Assembly: GCA_037178675.1 (NCBI GenBank)
Contig: JAYMGJ010000315.1
Span: forward strand, 1 to 35,730
Reading direction: 5' to 3'
From: Scleroderma bovista
Taxonomy: Eukaryota > Basidiomycota > Agaricomycetes > Boletales > Sclerodermataceae
DNA length: 35,730 bases
Every line of letters starts with the position of its first letter. Position 1 is the first letter of the stretch. Shown here in pieces: positions 10,609 through 20,057 of the stretch. The notes below the pieces were generated by a model. The model had not been told where the DNA came from. It searched no databases and saw nothing but the letters and a program-made list of their open reading frames with translations. A program made the translations under genes and the position numbers.

Positions 10609-10896
10609 TGTTGAAGTTGCACGTGCACCTGGCGTAAACCATCGACAAAGTGCACACAAGACTGCAACCCATATTAGTGTAGACTTAGTAATAGTCCTCT
10701 TTAGAGTAGATGTTACATGTCACACATCACACGTCACAGTCACGTGTCACACTATTTGTTGTATATAAACAGTGTTCATCGCTTATATAATATAACAGCT
10801 CTTAACCAGCTACCGCTACCATCCAAGGTTGTGCACTCCACCCAACAGGTGAGTTGGAGTAGCAGTTCCTCTACGTATATAGGTATTGCTTCAACA
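10609..10896 (+). repeat. Copia 3' LTR
   Basis: 288 bp, the same length as the 5' LTR, with the same inverted ends. TATATAAA lies at 10762-10769. It keeps CpG at seven of the eleven transition sites where the 5' LTR reads TpG or CpA, or the reverse at the others; no indels separate the pair. Confidence 0.95.
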
Positions 10897-10901
10897 TGTC
10901 C

Positions 10902-11141
10902 AACTCCAGACCTTCCTCCAGCTACTCCGCCCTTCCTCCAGTCGTACACTCCCTCTGCTCGTACACTCCCTCTGCTCGTACACTCCCTCTGCTCGTACAC
11001 TCCCTCTGCTCGTACACTCCCTCTGCTCGTACACTCCCTCTGCTCGTACACTCCCTCCGCTCTTGCACTTCCTCCGGTCGTGCACTTCCTCCGGTCGTGC
11101 ACTTCCTCCGGTCCCACTTCCTCCGGTTCCACTTCCTCTAG
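10902..11141 (-). mobile_element. X-family LTR, reverse orientation, inner part after the copia insertion
   Basis: Continues the reverse X LTR from 2900 after the TGTCC duplication: CAACTCCAGACCTTCC matches the reverse complement of ~14200-14220. It ends at CTAG (11138-11141), which aligns with CCGG at 14132-14135 of the solo X LTR, exactly where the forward X fragment at 23127-23887 also stops. Compared with the solo copy it carries a large expansion of a 17-bp unit and one extra ~15-bp CCGGAGGAAGTGG unit. Confidence 0.8.
10942..11060. repeat. 17-bp tandem repeat, seven units
   Basis: TCGTACACTCCCTCTGC is repeated seven times head to tail, the last unit with CTCCGC. The homologous place in the solo X LTR (reverse of ~14160-14180) has a single copy, so the array expanded after the copies separated. 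It makes open frames in several phases that read as repeated Ser/Leu/Thr peptides with no coding value. Confidence 0.9.
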
Positions 11142-13325
11142 TGTCACGCACCAAACAGGTTTGGTACAGTGAACATGGAAGATAACACCTATATTGAATG
11201 ATCCTTATGTGAAGGATAAGCATGACGGACCCTCATCATAGCCATCTATCGCATGAGAACCGCCAAGAAGCAGAAGAAACTGAAGGAATAACATCAATTG
11301 TGGTATGAGAAAGGAATGCACACGTCTGCAGTCCAACTCCCATACCAGAACAATCAAAGAAGCCGAAGAATTGATAGAGAAACGAAGGAGAAAAGGAAGA
11401 ATCATTTTTAGCGCCCAAATGTCAAATTTAGGCGCCCAGTGCCGGCATTCCGATATTTTGAATAGCTCCGCCATTTTTGAAGCTATCAATCATGTGACTA
11501 TACCATCATGGAGCCTAGACCGTGGTCTATCTGCCTGTCAAGTTCCGACGTAAATCTGTTCATTTCCCACGGAGATATTCCACCCGCAATCCAGACACCC
11601 GCTTCATCACTCACTATGGAGTCCACATTTTCTCTGGAATGTTTCTCCGCTATTGCAGCAGACCTCAACTATGTCCTGCTCTTGGGACAGCCTCTCCCTG
11701 AGCTCCTGTGTACTGTCTGGTACATATCTTCCCAGCCTGCTCCCTCAGTCCCTCTCATTCTCGGTCAGCACATTCTCCTTGTCAGTCCTGCGTCGCGCAC
11801 ATACTTTGGTCATCTCAAGTCTATCGTTAGACTTGAAAATTTATACCTGGTCGTCTCTGTGTCTCCTGAGTCCTCTGCATATGGTACTTTCATCCCAGAG
11901 TCCTGTCACATCCATCTCCCTCTATCATTCATCTCGCTTCCCTGGACACGTCGAATCCACTACTTGCGATTCTCTTCCCTGCTATCCCGCAACAAACACG
12001 AATGAAACAGTGCTCTAGAACCCTTCTTAGGAGCCCTAATAGAGTACAGAACCTTCCCCTTACTGCTCAAGGGAAGGCTGCACTTCGGGAGCACCAAATT
12101 TCGCGTTTTTTGCTCTACAGAAGCTCAATCCAAGGGATTTGTGATACTCTGTGACCAGCTGTGACTCTACTTGTCATTCCAGGCCCCCTGACACTGCTCT
12201 TCTGGTCGGATCAATTCTTTTATTATCCCCCAGCCACTCCCATCAGTGGCACTGCTTCAGAAGCTCATCTCCAGATCTAAAGTTCAATAAATCATAGGTT
12301 GTGCTTCCCTTCTTTGAGTCACACAGAGTCACTCTGGCTCACTCTGACTCACTCTGCTGCGCATTATTCATCCCCTCTTGGCATTACTAATCCCCATTAC
12401 TCCCCTTACCAATCACTTACCAATCATCCTTCAAATCATGCTTATCATGCTGCTTATCTCATGCCCCTATGATTCATATGCATTATGTCATCACATATGC
12501 TCATTTAGCTTCGATCTACTCATCCCATGCTTTCCCCCCCTCTCTTTTGGGCTCCATGCAATGATTTTTCCATATTCTTGCTTGTGCACCCCTTTTTACC
12601 TATGTTTTTGCTCTTTCCCTTGGCTCAGCAGCTTGTTCAGACTCTCCCCATCGATGACTCAGCCTGATTACACTGCTTATCAATCGCTTACCAATTTCTT
12701 ACCAATCTCTTACCAAGCACTTAGTCATTTGTGCTTACAGGGCCACAGCCCCTCCTGTATATAAACCAGCAGCCAAAGGCTGCAAGGAAGTGTCTGCTTC
12801 CCCCTCAATAAAGCGACCACATTCACTCTCCCTCACTGTCTATAAGCTCTATCTCTGTCTTTGGACTTGTAGGTCACTCAGTGCTGGCCTAAAGCTCCTA
12901 TATTGTTGTTTATCAGATATATCTTGTATCTGATTATTTCTCTAGGCTCAAGTGCAGTCTAGCATCTCTGTCCACTCCATCCCATCACTGTCCATCACAT
13001 TCTTGAGGCAGGAACTGTCCCCTTGCTTCCCTGTTGCTCCATCACTGCTGTTACACCCCTGTCATCAATCTATCATCGCTCCGCAATCCCAGGACTCTTC
13101 CTAACCACTGTGGTAGGCTGAAGAGGAGTCAATACCATCCCAAGTCGCATTCCATCCCCATCAGAAGCCCTTCCCTTCCCTCCTGCATCCTGCCTGAAGG
13201 CGTGCAGCACATCCCCCTGAGGAGATTAAATACCAGAAATGCAAAGGAAGACCACCACTCGCATATTGCTGTCATTTGGTGTTGGTTGTTGGTTGTTCTG
13301 ACCTCTTCCCTCACTTAGGCGCACA
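11142..13325 (+). mobile_element. Divergent G-type LTR (subfamily G')
   Basis: Starts TGTCACGCACC like family G and is close to it for the first several hundred bp, apart from a ~50-bp deletion near 11255. From about 11800 it drifts, and after ~11960 it is mostly different, while keeping short shared landmarks: AGGCTCAAG, ACCACCACTCGCA and GTTGGTTGTTCTGACC near the end. The end is placed at GCGCACA by analogy with CTCACA; no clear target duplication is seen (left CTAG, right TCAT). It also carries AATAAAG near 12808 and many TTACCAATC words. The 165-aa and 128-aa frames inside show no domain. Confidence 0.7.
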
Positions 13326-13388
13326 TCATGTTGTCTGTGATGCTGGTGGTCACATCATCATCAACAGTGGTGGTGGGTGTTGGGTGGT
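13326..13388. repeat. Remnant of GTGG minisatellite left of the solo X LTR
   Basis: CATCATCATC and GGTGGTGGGTGTTGGGTGGT words like those of the block at 437-800. The X LTR inserted here and duplicated GTGGT (13384-13388); the minisatellite resumes at 14604. Confidence 0.65.
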
Positions 13389-14603
13389 TGTCAAAACCGG
13401 TTCTCCTCGACGATCTTACTAGGAGGTCCAGGGGTGCAGGGAACTAATGAGGAGGTAAGTCCTGACACTAGTATGTGCTACTTAGTGCAGAGAGTCAAGT
13501 CCAGGTCATACGGACGAAGTCCGGGTGCTGGAGGAGCACTGGAAGTAAGTCCGGGTTTTGCGGAGTTAGTCCGGACCGTGGGAAAGTGGACCAGAGTAAA
13601 GCGCAGTTTGTCCGGACGAAGGACATCCCAGAGGTGGGATAAGTCCTGAGAGGTCTAGTGTCAAGTCTGGGACAGAGGTGGCTTTTGCCCTCGTGCAAGT
13701 AGGAGACTTGCTAGGATCGGACATAGGACCAAGGGGACGAGATAGGACGGAGGCCGGAGTTGGCCGGAGTTCAGGAGAACAAGATGGGATTAGGAGAGCA
13801 TGGTGGGTAGTACAGAGTGGGGAGTATCTTAGTCGAGATTTGATCTAAGGAAACTACTAGGCCGGAGTATAGTAGTTTATATAGTAAATGAGAACTAGGG
13901 TGAGTATATACGGTGACAAGTAAACACCTTAGTTGGGACAAGGGATGGAGCAGAAACGGACAGGAAAATAAAGCAGGTACAGGAAAATAAACCGGAGCGG
14001 GAGCAGACACGGGGAACTAGAGATACAGGGACAACGGAGGAAAAGCAGGGACAAGGGAACTAGGTCGGAAGAGGACAGGTAAGGGTCAGAGGTGGACTTA
14101 ACTAATGTTAAGTCCGGACTGATGTCCAGGACCGGAGGAAGTGGGACCGGAGGAAGTGCAAGAGCGGAGGGAGTGTATGACTGGAGGAAGGGCAGAGTAG
14201 CCGGAGGAAGGTCTGGAGTTGGACATGGAAATGTCCAAGGCCATTGGTGGACCTATCAGGGGAAGCGGAGCAGAACAGGAGCAGAACTGAGCCGGAGTTG
14301 GATGTACCAGCCGGAGTTGGGCTACGTCGCAGACAAGGCTAAGGGAGTGGCCGGACTGAAACCGGAGTAGCAACTAGTGGTAGGTACAGGTCCGACACGG
14401 AGGAGTTAGACCGCGGATCTGTCTGTAGGAAGACAGGGGTTAGTCCTGAGGCGGAGATGGACGTAGTGACCGGAGTTGAGCTGGAGTGCAGCTATAGGGC
14501 TGGAGATGGCTGGACTAGATCCGGAGTTGCATCTATGCCTAAGGAGAGGTCAGGCGGGCCATGGTTAGACCGGAGTTGCGACTGGAAAAGTATGGATATG
14601 ACA
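13389..14603 (+). mobile_element. Solo LTR of family X
   Basis: 1215 bp from TGTCAAAACCGG to GGATATGACA with TG...CA ends and a perfect 5-bp target duplication GTGGT (13384-13388, 14604-14608). No internal region is present, so the superfamily is unknown. Its second half is packed with CCGGAGTTG-like motifs (for example around 14294, 14314 and 14468), giving unusually many CpG and CCGG sites for this window. Two partial copies exist: reverse at 2517-2900 plus 10902-11141, and forward at 23127-23887. The 79-92-aa frames inside it are not convincing genes. Confidence 0.92.
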
Positions 14604-14763
14604 GTGGTGGTCGACGCATGGTGTGGTGGAAGATGGAGAGAATAAGGATGGGACTTCAAGAAATTTTTGAAGTGTTTGTGTGTGTGTGTGTTTGTGCATA
14701 ATTATATCAGCATATTCAACTACCAATATTTCCTAATCATATTTACTGCTTCACTACATACCT
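14604..14763. other. Spacer with (GT)n microsatellite
   Basis: GTGG remnant to about 14640, then a small inverted repeat CTTCAA...TTGAAG near 14654-14671 and a (GT)n run at ~14674-14697, followed by AT-rich DNA. No gene is seen. Confidence 0.6.
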
Positions 14764-15530
14764 CCTCCCTCCAAGATCACCACCACCACCATCAGTGATA
14801 GCCACGGTGACCCCACCACAGATGATGGACGACAGTGACAACACCAACCACCACCACAAGCGTCATTGACACAACCACCACCATTGGTGATGATGGCAGC
14901 CATCACCAACATGATGACAATGGCTCCCAGTGATGGCACCAACCATGACCATGGACAACATGACCACCAGCAACAATGTGACCACCACCATCTCACCACC
15001 AGTGCCCCCCCCCTGCCATCATCCCCAGCATCGTCTGATGACAACAATGACGATCCCCAGCGACAATGCGACCACCCACATCCCCAGTGTCGTCGACATG
15101 GCCACCCACAATGACAATGACAATGACTACCCCCATCACAATCCCCAGCGTCGATGGTGACAATGCAATCATCCCCATCCCCATCCCCATGTCGTCCTCC
15201 ACCCAGCAGCATTGTCAACCAGACGATGGTGATGACAGCTACCAGCAATGGCACCGACCACAGCCTGCATCAACAACGCATCCATCAGCGATGACGCAGC
15301 CACCATCCCACCGCCAGCATTGTCGTCATGACCCAATGATGACAACCTCACCACCTTGTTGATGACATGGTCACCATCCCACCACAAACATTGTCGTCAC
15401 AACCCAACAACAACAATGACACTCATCCCCCAACAATGGCCACCCACTCAATGAGGACAACAACGATGATGATCCCTGTCCCCAGCATCGACAGCGATGA
15501 TGTGATGACCCCATCCCCACCATTTGAATA
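14764..15530. repeat. CCA/CCATC-rich minisatellite, reverse counterpart of the 437-800 block
   Basis: About 770 bp of ACCACC, ATCACC, CCCCATCC and GATGACAACAATGAC words. Read on the minus strand it has the GGTGG/GTCATC composition of 437-800. The minus frame of 166 aa and several plus frames are low-complexity and overlap in all phases, so they are not called genes. No exact unit length is apparent. Confidence 0.65.
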
Positions 15531-15749
15531 TATGTACTTAGTAGTTATTTCTATTGTATTCATAGTAGTTCCAATAAATTTTTTTTTTACTCTACCAATA
15601 CAATGGAGTGACTATTAGTAGTACCAGGAATAATGGGCTGAGCCAGACTGGTGCAGAGTCAGACAGACTGGTACAGAGTCAGACAGCCTGGGCGGGCAGC
15701 TAAGCACTGTCAAATGCTGTCAGCTCAGCTAATCAGAAGGGTTGGTTTG
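15531..15749. other. AT-rich spacer with short direct repeats
   Basis: Contains a run of T (~15580-15588) and two near-identical CAGACTGGT(G/A)CAGAGTCAGA units at ~15651-15685. Part of it may be the untranslated lead-in of the transposase fragment that follows. Confidence 0.4.
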
Positions 15750-16004
15750 CTGATGAGCACTGACCATCTCCATCATTTGATCGACTCTACTCCAGAAGGA
15801 GATTTGCCTTGATATGGGATGTCTATAAAGCATGTTGATGCAGAGCAGTTACAGAATGATCCCAACACACCCTCTTGGAAGCTGGCAGAGTATGATTTCT
15901 GGTTTTGAGATGCCAAGGGTGTTATCCAAAGACAATTGAGCAACCCTGCTTTCAAAAATCATTTTGATTATGCACCCAAAAATGGTTTTGAGGAGCAACA
16001 CCAG
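15750..16004 (+). pseudogene. Plavaka-type DNA transposase fragment, upstream part
   Basis: The frame reads DHLHHLIDSTPEGDLP, then SWKLAEYDFWF, DAKGVIQRQLSNPAFKNHFDY and KNGFEEQHQ, a layout I recognise from the N-terminal region of fungal Plavaka (CACTA-related) transposases. Stops interrupt it: TGA at 15810-15812, where Trp is usual, and TGA at 15906-15908, where Arg is usual. It is cut at 16004 by the foldback element, which duplicated ACACCAG. The reading frame resumes beyond 21134 with CGTGTTTGGAGC (RVWS), so both parts belong to one gene. The true start lies upstream and is not identified. Confidence 0.65.
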
Positions 16005-16966
16005 CACTTCAGTCACCCCCCATTTAGGACCTATTAGGTCTATATAGTTCTACAGATGTATATACCTAAGAGGTCTTACTGGGTTGGGTATTCCCAGTGG
16101 GTGCTGGAGATTCTCCAGGACCCTAATTGTATGGGGTTGGAGAAAAGGATTTCTCCATGATTAATAGATTGGGGGGTCAATATCATGGAGTGTCTGGGGT
16201 CCAAATGGAACTTTCTCCACACTAAATGGACCATAATTTAAGCCATAATATATTATTATTTCACAATAAATAGGGTTTTCTCCAGCCTAAATAGACCTTT
16301 TCCTGGGAGATTAATTTGACTTTCTCCAGACCAAATAGACCTTTTCCAGGTGACTAGTGTGGTATGACTGGAACTTTCTCCAGCCCAAATAGACCATTTT
16401 TTCAGTGATTGATCTAACTTTCACCAGTGCAAATAGATCTTTTTCTAGCTGATGAATGGGTATAGCTGGAACTTTCTCCAGCCTAAATAGACCATTTTTT
16501 AATTGATTGATGTCAGCAGTTCAAATAGACAATTTTCTAGGTGAGTAATATGATATGAATGGAACTATCTCCAGCCTAAATATACCTTTTTCTAACAGGT
16601 TAATCTGCAATAAACAGAACTTGCTCCAGGGTGAATAAATCTGTTTCTCAATGATTGGTTAGGAATAAATGAAACATTCTCCAGCCTGAATAGACCTTTC
16701 CTGAGACCATTACTTGACCAAGATTGGCCAAGGAATTTCCAAAGCACAATGAAGAACCTCCAAGTTGGGTTGGGGAGTGTATAAGGTAGGTCAGGGATTC
16801 TCCAAGATGGGCTGGGGATTCTCCAAGGTGGCCTGGGGATTCTCCACAGTGGGTCAGGGATTCTCCAACATCAGGAAAAACTGGTTTGCTATATAGAAGG
16901 GGGCTTATCTCTATAGTGATATATGTGCTATTATAGTATTCATAGAGCTATATGGCACTACATAGC
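16005..16966 (+). repeat. Foldback element, left outer arm
   Basis: Pairs with the reverse complement of 20159-21133. Landmarks on both sides: CACTTCAGTCACC at the tip, TAGGACCTATTAGGTC, AGATTGGGGGGTCAATATCA, then many TTTCTCCAGCC..AAATAGACC units and the 21-bp GATTCTCCA units (~16795-16865). The arm is interrupted at 16967 by a TIR element. Confidence 0.9.
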
Positions 16967-17593
16967 TTTTGAGACACCAGCATGTTTTGAGACACTAGCC
17001 TTTTTTCCTCGTTCCATCAACACAACACACCTCAACACCTCTCAGGCAAATTGCCTATGGTCCTCCCTAGATTCTGCATGGAATACTGAATGACATACCC
17101 TGCAGATAAAGTAGCTACAATGTAAATAATAGCTTAAAATGCACTTTTCTGTGTCCTATTCTGCAGCAACACATGCTGTCAGCTCCTCTAACTCAGAGGG
17201 ACATAGAAATAGGTCTGGTGAAGCTCCATCCCATAGCTTTTAGACAATGGACCTTCTACTGACTTGCCACAATGATGCCAGGGAAGGGTGTTTATAACTG
17301 CATTATCTATATCTATATCTATGCTATGCGAAGCGATATGCCAATTATGGTAAGGCTGGTAAGTAGTCTAGGGTCAAATCATGTGTCTGGATCAACAAAG
17401 AAATCCAGTCACCCCACCAGCAGGGATGAACAGAGTGGACTATTGTCAGCATGGAGAGAGGGAGAAGTAGTGCAGCATGAGCATAATGAGACCCACTGGA
17501 AGACATATCGAGAAGAGCCTTGTGGTCTACTCTGATCTATTGGAATTTGTGTTGTCGTGTAAAACAAGCATTTTTAATTTTGGTGTCTCAAAA
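16967..17593. mobile_element. 627-bp element with 13-bp perfect terminal inverted repeats
   Basis: TTTTGAGACACCA (16967-16979) and TGGTGTCTCAAAA (17581-17593) are perfect inverted ends, with a sub-terminal TTTTGAGACACTA copy at ~16983. The opposite foldback arm lacks this block: its sequence runs from the CATAGC word straight into GCACAATGGATG. This shows the block is an insertion. Target duplication is not clear. An 87-aa frame (17272-17535) has no recognisable motif; size and ends fit a MITE-like non-autonomous DNA element. Confidence 0.7.
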
Positions 17594-17632
17594 CCCACCG
17601 GATGACTGTATATATTATGCTAGAAGTTGGAC

Positions 17633-18313
17633 TGTCACGACCGCGTGACGCCTCGTGACTCCGCAAGGCCTCTAGTCTGTTGTAAACTCAAGTCCGACTG
17701 TAATCGCACACCTCCGACGCTATGTATCCATCTCCGCTCTGACTATTGACGCTCCGTCTCCTTTTGGTATATAGTTCCGCGCCTATGCCTCCGGTTATCG
17801 TATGCTTCTGTTCCGTCTCTGTTCCTGTTTCCTTTGTTCCCGTTTTAGATTAGATATGATTACTCATAGCTGTGATCCGTTAACCTTTTGATCCGCTGCG
17901 CTTATCACTGATCTCCGTTCCGTGTATGTTACTCATCCGTTTGTCATCCGCAGACTCTTACCTACGTCTCCGCTATGTTTCCCTCCGCTTCTCGGTTACT
18001 GTACATTCCCGATGTAAAGTATAAGTACTCCGCACGCTGAGGGGATTGTCCCTCAGTTCGAATATCAGCTTGAATACCTCCCGCGAACTCTCCTCTGTTC
18101 TCCTCTGCCTTCTGGCAACTCCGACCTTCGTCGGACCTCCGTCTCTCTGTCCCTTAGTCCTCCGAAATACAAGGACGCAGGTATCGCAAGGGCGCAGCAC
18201 ATACGCTGAAGCCAAGTCCTCAAACCCTTCCGCATCTCCTCCGCCTGTCGTCGACAACCCTTCGTACTTAACTCCGCTTGCGTCGGAGTTCGTCGGAGGA
18301 AACGGTTCTAACA
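17633..18313. mobile_element. Solo LTR, 681 bp, in the foldback arm
   Basis: TGTCACGACCGCG...CGGTTCTAACA with TG...CA ends and a perfect 5-bp duplication TGGAC (17628-17632, 18314-18318). The opposite arm reads across the site without it. The LTR is rich in TCCG words and in CpG compared with the AT-rich arm. It begins TGTCACG like family G but is otherwise different, so it is a separate family. The 113-aa minus frame at 17973-18314 has no domain. The orientation of the parent element is not known. Confidence 0.9.
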
Positions 18314-18318
18314 TGGAC

Positions 18319-18798
18319 TGTAGTACTTAACCTAGTCATGACTACACTTCTTAACCTAATGATGACTACAGTACTAAACCTAGTCATGACTATGCTTCTT
18401 AACCTAATGATGACTATGATACTTAACCTAGTGTACTACACTTTCACTACACTTTGGGTACACTTTTACTACACTTTTACTATGCTTTTTTGGTACACTT
18501 TTTACTACACTTTCACTACACATTTTTGGTATACATTTTACTACACTTGTTGGTACACTTCTACTACACTTCTACTACACTTTTCACAATGCTGGTTGTA
18601 AATGTGTACTAAAGATGTGTAGTAGTAAAAGTGTGGTACAAGTGTAGTGAAAGTGTACCAAAAATGTGTAGTAAAAGTGTAGTAAAAAGTGGACCAATAA
18701 AGTGTGGTGAAAGTGTGCCAACAAGTGTAGTGAAAGTGTAGTACATTGGGCTAAGAAGTGTAATCACGACTAGGTTAAGTATCATAGTCATCATTAGG
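18319..18798. repeat. Inner palindrome at the centre of the foldback element
   Basis: 18319-18600 folds on 18604-18798. The left half holds TTAACCTAGTCATGACTA / TTAACCTAATGATGACTA units in ~43-bp spacing, then CACTTTCACTACACTTT-like repeats; the right half is their reverse complement (AGTGTAGTGAAAGTGTA...). The turn lies near CACAATGCTGGTTGT (~18585-18600). The pairing continues in the right outer arm beyond the retrocopy (20058 onward). Confidence 0.85.
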
Positions 18799-20057
18799 TT
18801 TTTTTTTTTTTTTTAAATCAGTTTTATAGTGTACTTAGGGTAGTCTACCCTATATCGCACTCCACTACCAATATGAAGTGTACAGCTATACTACTGTTAA
18901 ACGAAGGCTCAGTCCATTTCTGGCCACATGCCCGTTGCCCAGGTAATGCCCAGTGAGCACGGGCTGCGGGGGGCGTATGCCACCCCCCAAGCGCTATGTT
19001 CTCGAAAGGGTACCAATGGGCTGGGCAGGGGAAGAGAGGGGGGGAGGATAAGGGCCAGGGGCTACCAGATGGGGGGAGGGGGTAGAATGGCACCCGCCTG
19101 AACGACAACTGCCGCGACGATCAACTCGGCGGGGGAGCGGATGGCAACGCAGAGGTCACCATTGGAGTCGAAACCCACGAACCAAATGTCTGCCTCATAG
19201 ATCACCTGCAAGACCTGCTGAACGTCCTCAGGGATAACGAGAGGGTAGGATGGGACCATATAGGAGTCAATATGTTTGAATGCTGGTGGGCAGTACTGGT
19301 TGTCGATGACAGACTGCAGCCACTGGTGATCTGGGTGGGTGACTCCCTCCTGCACTATGGACATAGACGAGGCGGCAGAAGGGGAGGGAGGGTGAGGCGG
19401 CACCACAGTGGGGGCGGTGCATGGTGAGAGGGGGTTTAGTGTGGTTGCCTCATGCATGAGTCGAAGGGCCTGGACCTCGGCTCGCAGGGCCACGATCTCC
19501 TTTTGGAGCTCCGCGATGACGCTAAGGGGGGGTTGGGGGGCTCTGGTTGCAGCTGACCGGGGGGTGGCGCGAGGGGGGGCAGAAGTAGGGGGGGGGGTTT
19601 GCCCGCTCGAAGGTGAGCCAGCTGAGCACGCAGGTGCATCAGCATGTTGTTCTGATATAACTTGACATAGGCAGGGAGAACCCTGCCCGTCTCCTGGTCA
19701 AGCGCCTGAGGGGTGAGCTGCGTTTTGAAAGCATGGAAGATAGAGACTATCCACTGGACAGCCTTTGGACACGAGGTCAGGACAGTAGGAACAGCAAAGG
19801 ATTTGCCAGCATTGGGGCTGGCTTTCGTGGTCCAGGACCAGTAGAATGGGTGAGCGTCAACATAATGGAGGACCGAGCAGGGGACCGCAGGGGGAGCGAA
19901 TCGAGACCAGAAGGTGCCTTTGGGAAAGGCATGGTAACACTTTCCAATCTCTGAGAGAAGGATCGTGCATGGCAATGAGTGAGAACACTGATGTTTGGGT
20001 GGGGCAGAGGCCTGTCCCAAAACGGAAGGTGGTGGTTGAGGTGCAAGAGGCATTTGC
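18799..20057 (-). mobile_element. Poly(A)-tailed retrocopy (processed pseudogene) inserted in the foldback element
   Basis: Read on the minus strand, a 1.26-kb block starts four bases before an ATG and ends in a run of 16 A (T16 at 18799-18814). It is flanked by CATCATTAGG (18789-18798) and CATCATTGGG (20058-20067), a 10-bp target duplication with one change. Both flanks join to restore the foldback arm unit TTAACCTAATGATGACTA. Tail plus ~10-bp duplication is the signature of LINE-type retroposition. The block is GC-rich, unlike the AT-rich arms, as expected for a copied host mRNA; it could instead be a short non-LTR element. An ATAAAA word lies just before the tail. Confidence 0.8.
19062..20053 (-). 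pseudogene. Unrecognised coiled-coil protein, frameshifted, carried by the retrocopy
   Basis: Two overlapping minus-strand frames make up one protein of about 330 aa. The first starts at ATG 20053 and runs to 19436, with a globular-looking region (WSRFAPPAVPCSVLHYVDA, then VLTSCPKAVQWIVSIFHAF). A Pro-rich linker leads to a heptad-like stretch (VIAELQKEIVALRAEVQALR, ~19530-19460) that lies in the other frame and would form a coiled coil. The frames switch at a C7 tract (G run at 19531-19537), a typical slippage site; a G10 run lies at ~19589-19598. The second frame ends at TAG 19062 after VITHPD-like and FVGFDSNGDLCVA segments. I recognise no family. Absence of introns fits a processed copy. 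Confidence 0.6.

Larger units (their letters stand above)
2901..10896 (+). mobile_element. Ty1/copia retrotransposon, full length but decayed
   Basis: Two 288-bp LTRs (2901-3188 and 10609-10896) with TGTTGAAG...CTTCAACA ends flank gag and pol, and the 5-bp target duplication TGTCC (2896-2900, 10897-10901) is perfect. Domain order is gag, protease, GAG-pre-integrase zinc region, integrase, reverse transcriptase, RNase H, which defines Ty1/copia. A solo G LTR (2105 bp plus a 4-bp duplication) sits in the integrase; without it the element would be about 5.9 kb. The LTRs differ at 14 of 288 positions. Several in-frame stops make it non-autonomous. Confidence 0.96.

Noticed and set aside
10942..11110. 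CRISPR-like regular repeats
   Set aside because: Units are contiguous 17-mers without spacers, in a eukaryotic retroelement LTR.
10717..11185. 99-151-aa frames rich in Ser/Thr/Leu
   Set aside because: Created by the 17-bp expansion and crossing the copia LTR boundary.
11508..12018. 165-aa and 121-aa overlapping frames
   Set aside because: They lie inside the G' LTR, overlap in two phases and are not conserved as one frame in other LTR copies.
11138..13329. Target duplication for the G' LTR
   Set aside because: Left CTAG and right TCAT differ, and the right boundary rests only on analogy.
14754..15387. 166-aa minus-strand and several plus-strand frames
   Set aside because: CCA/CCATC minisatellite; open in many phases with no conserved motif.
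17272..17535. 87-aa frame in the TIR element
   Set aside because: Short, no domain, includes a TATCTATATC microsatellite; not supported as a gene.
17973..18330. 94-aa plus and 113-aa minus frames
   Set aside because: Both lie in the 681-bp solo LTR on opposite strands and cross or abut its end; no domain.
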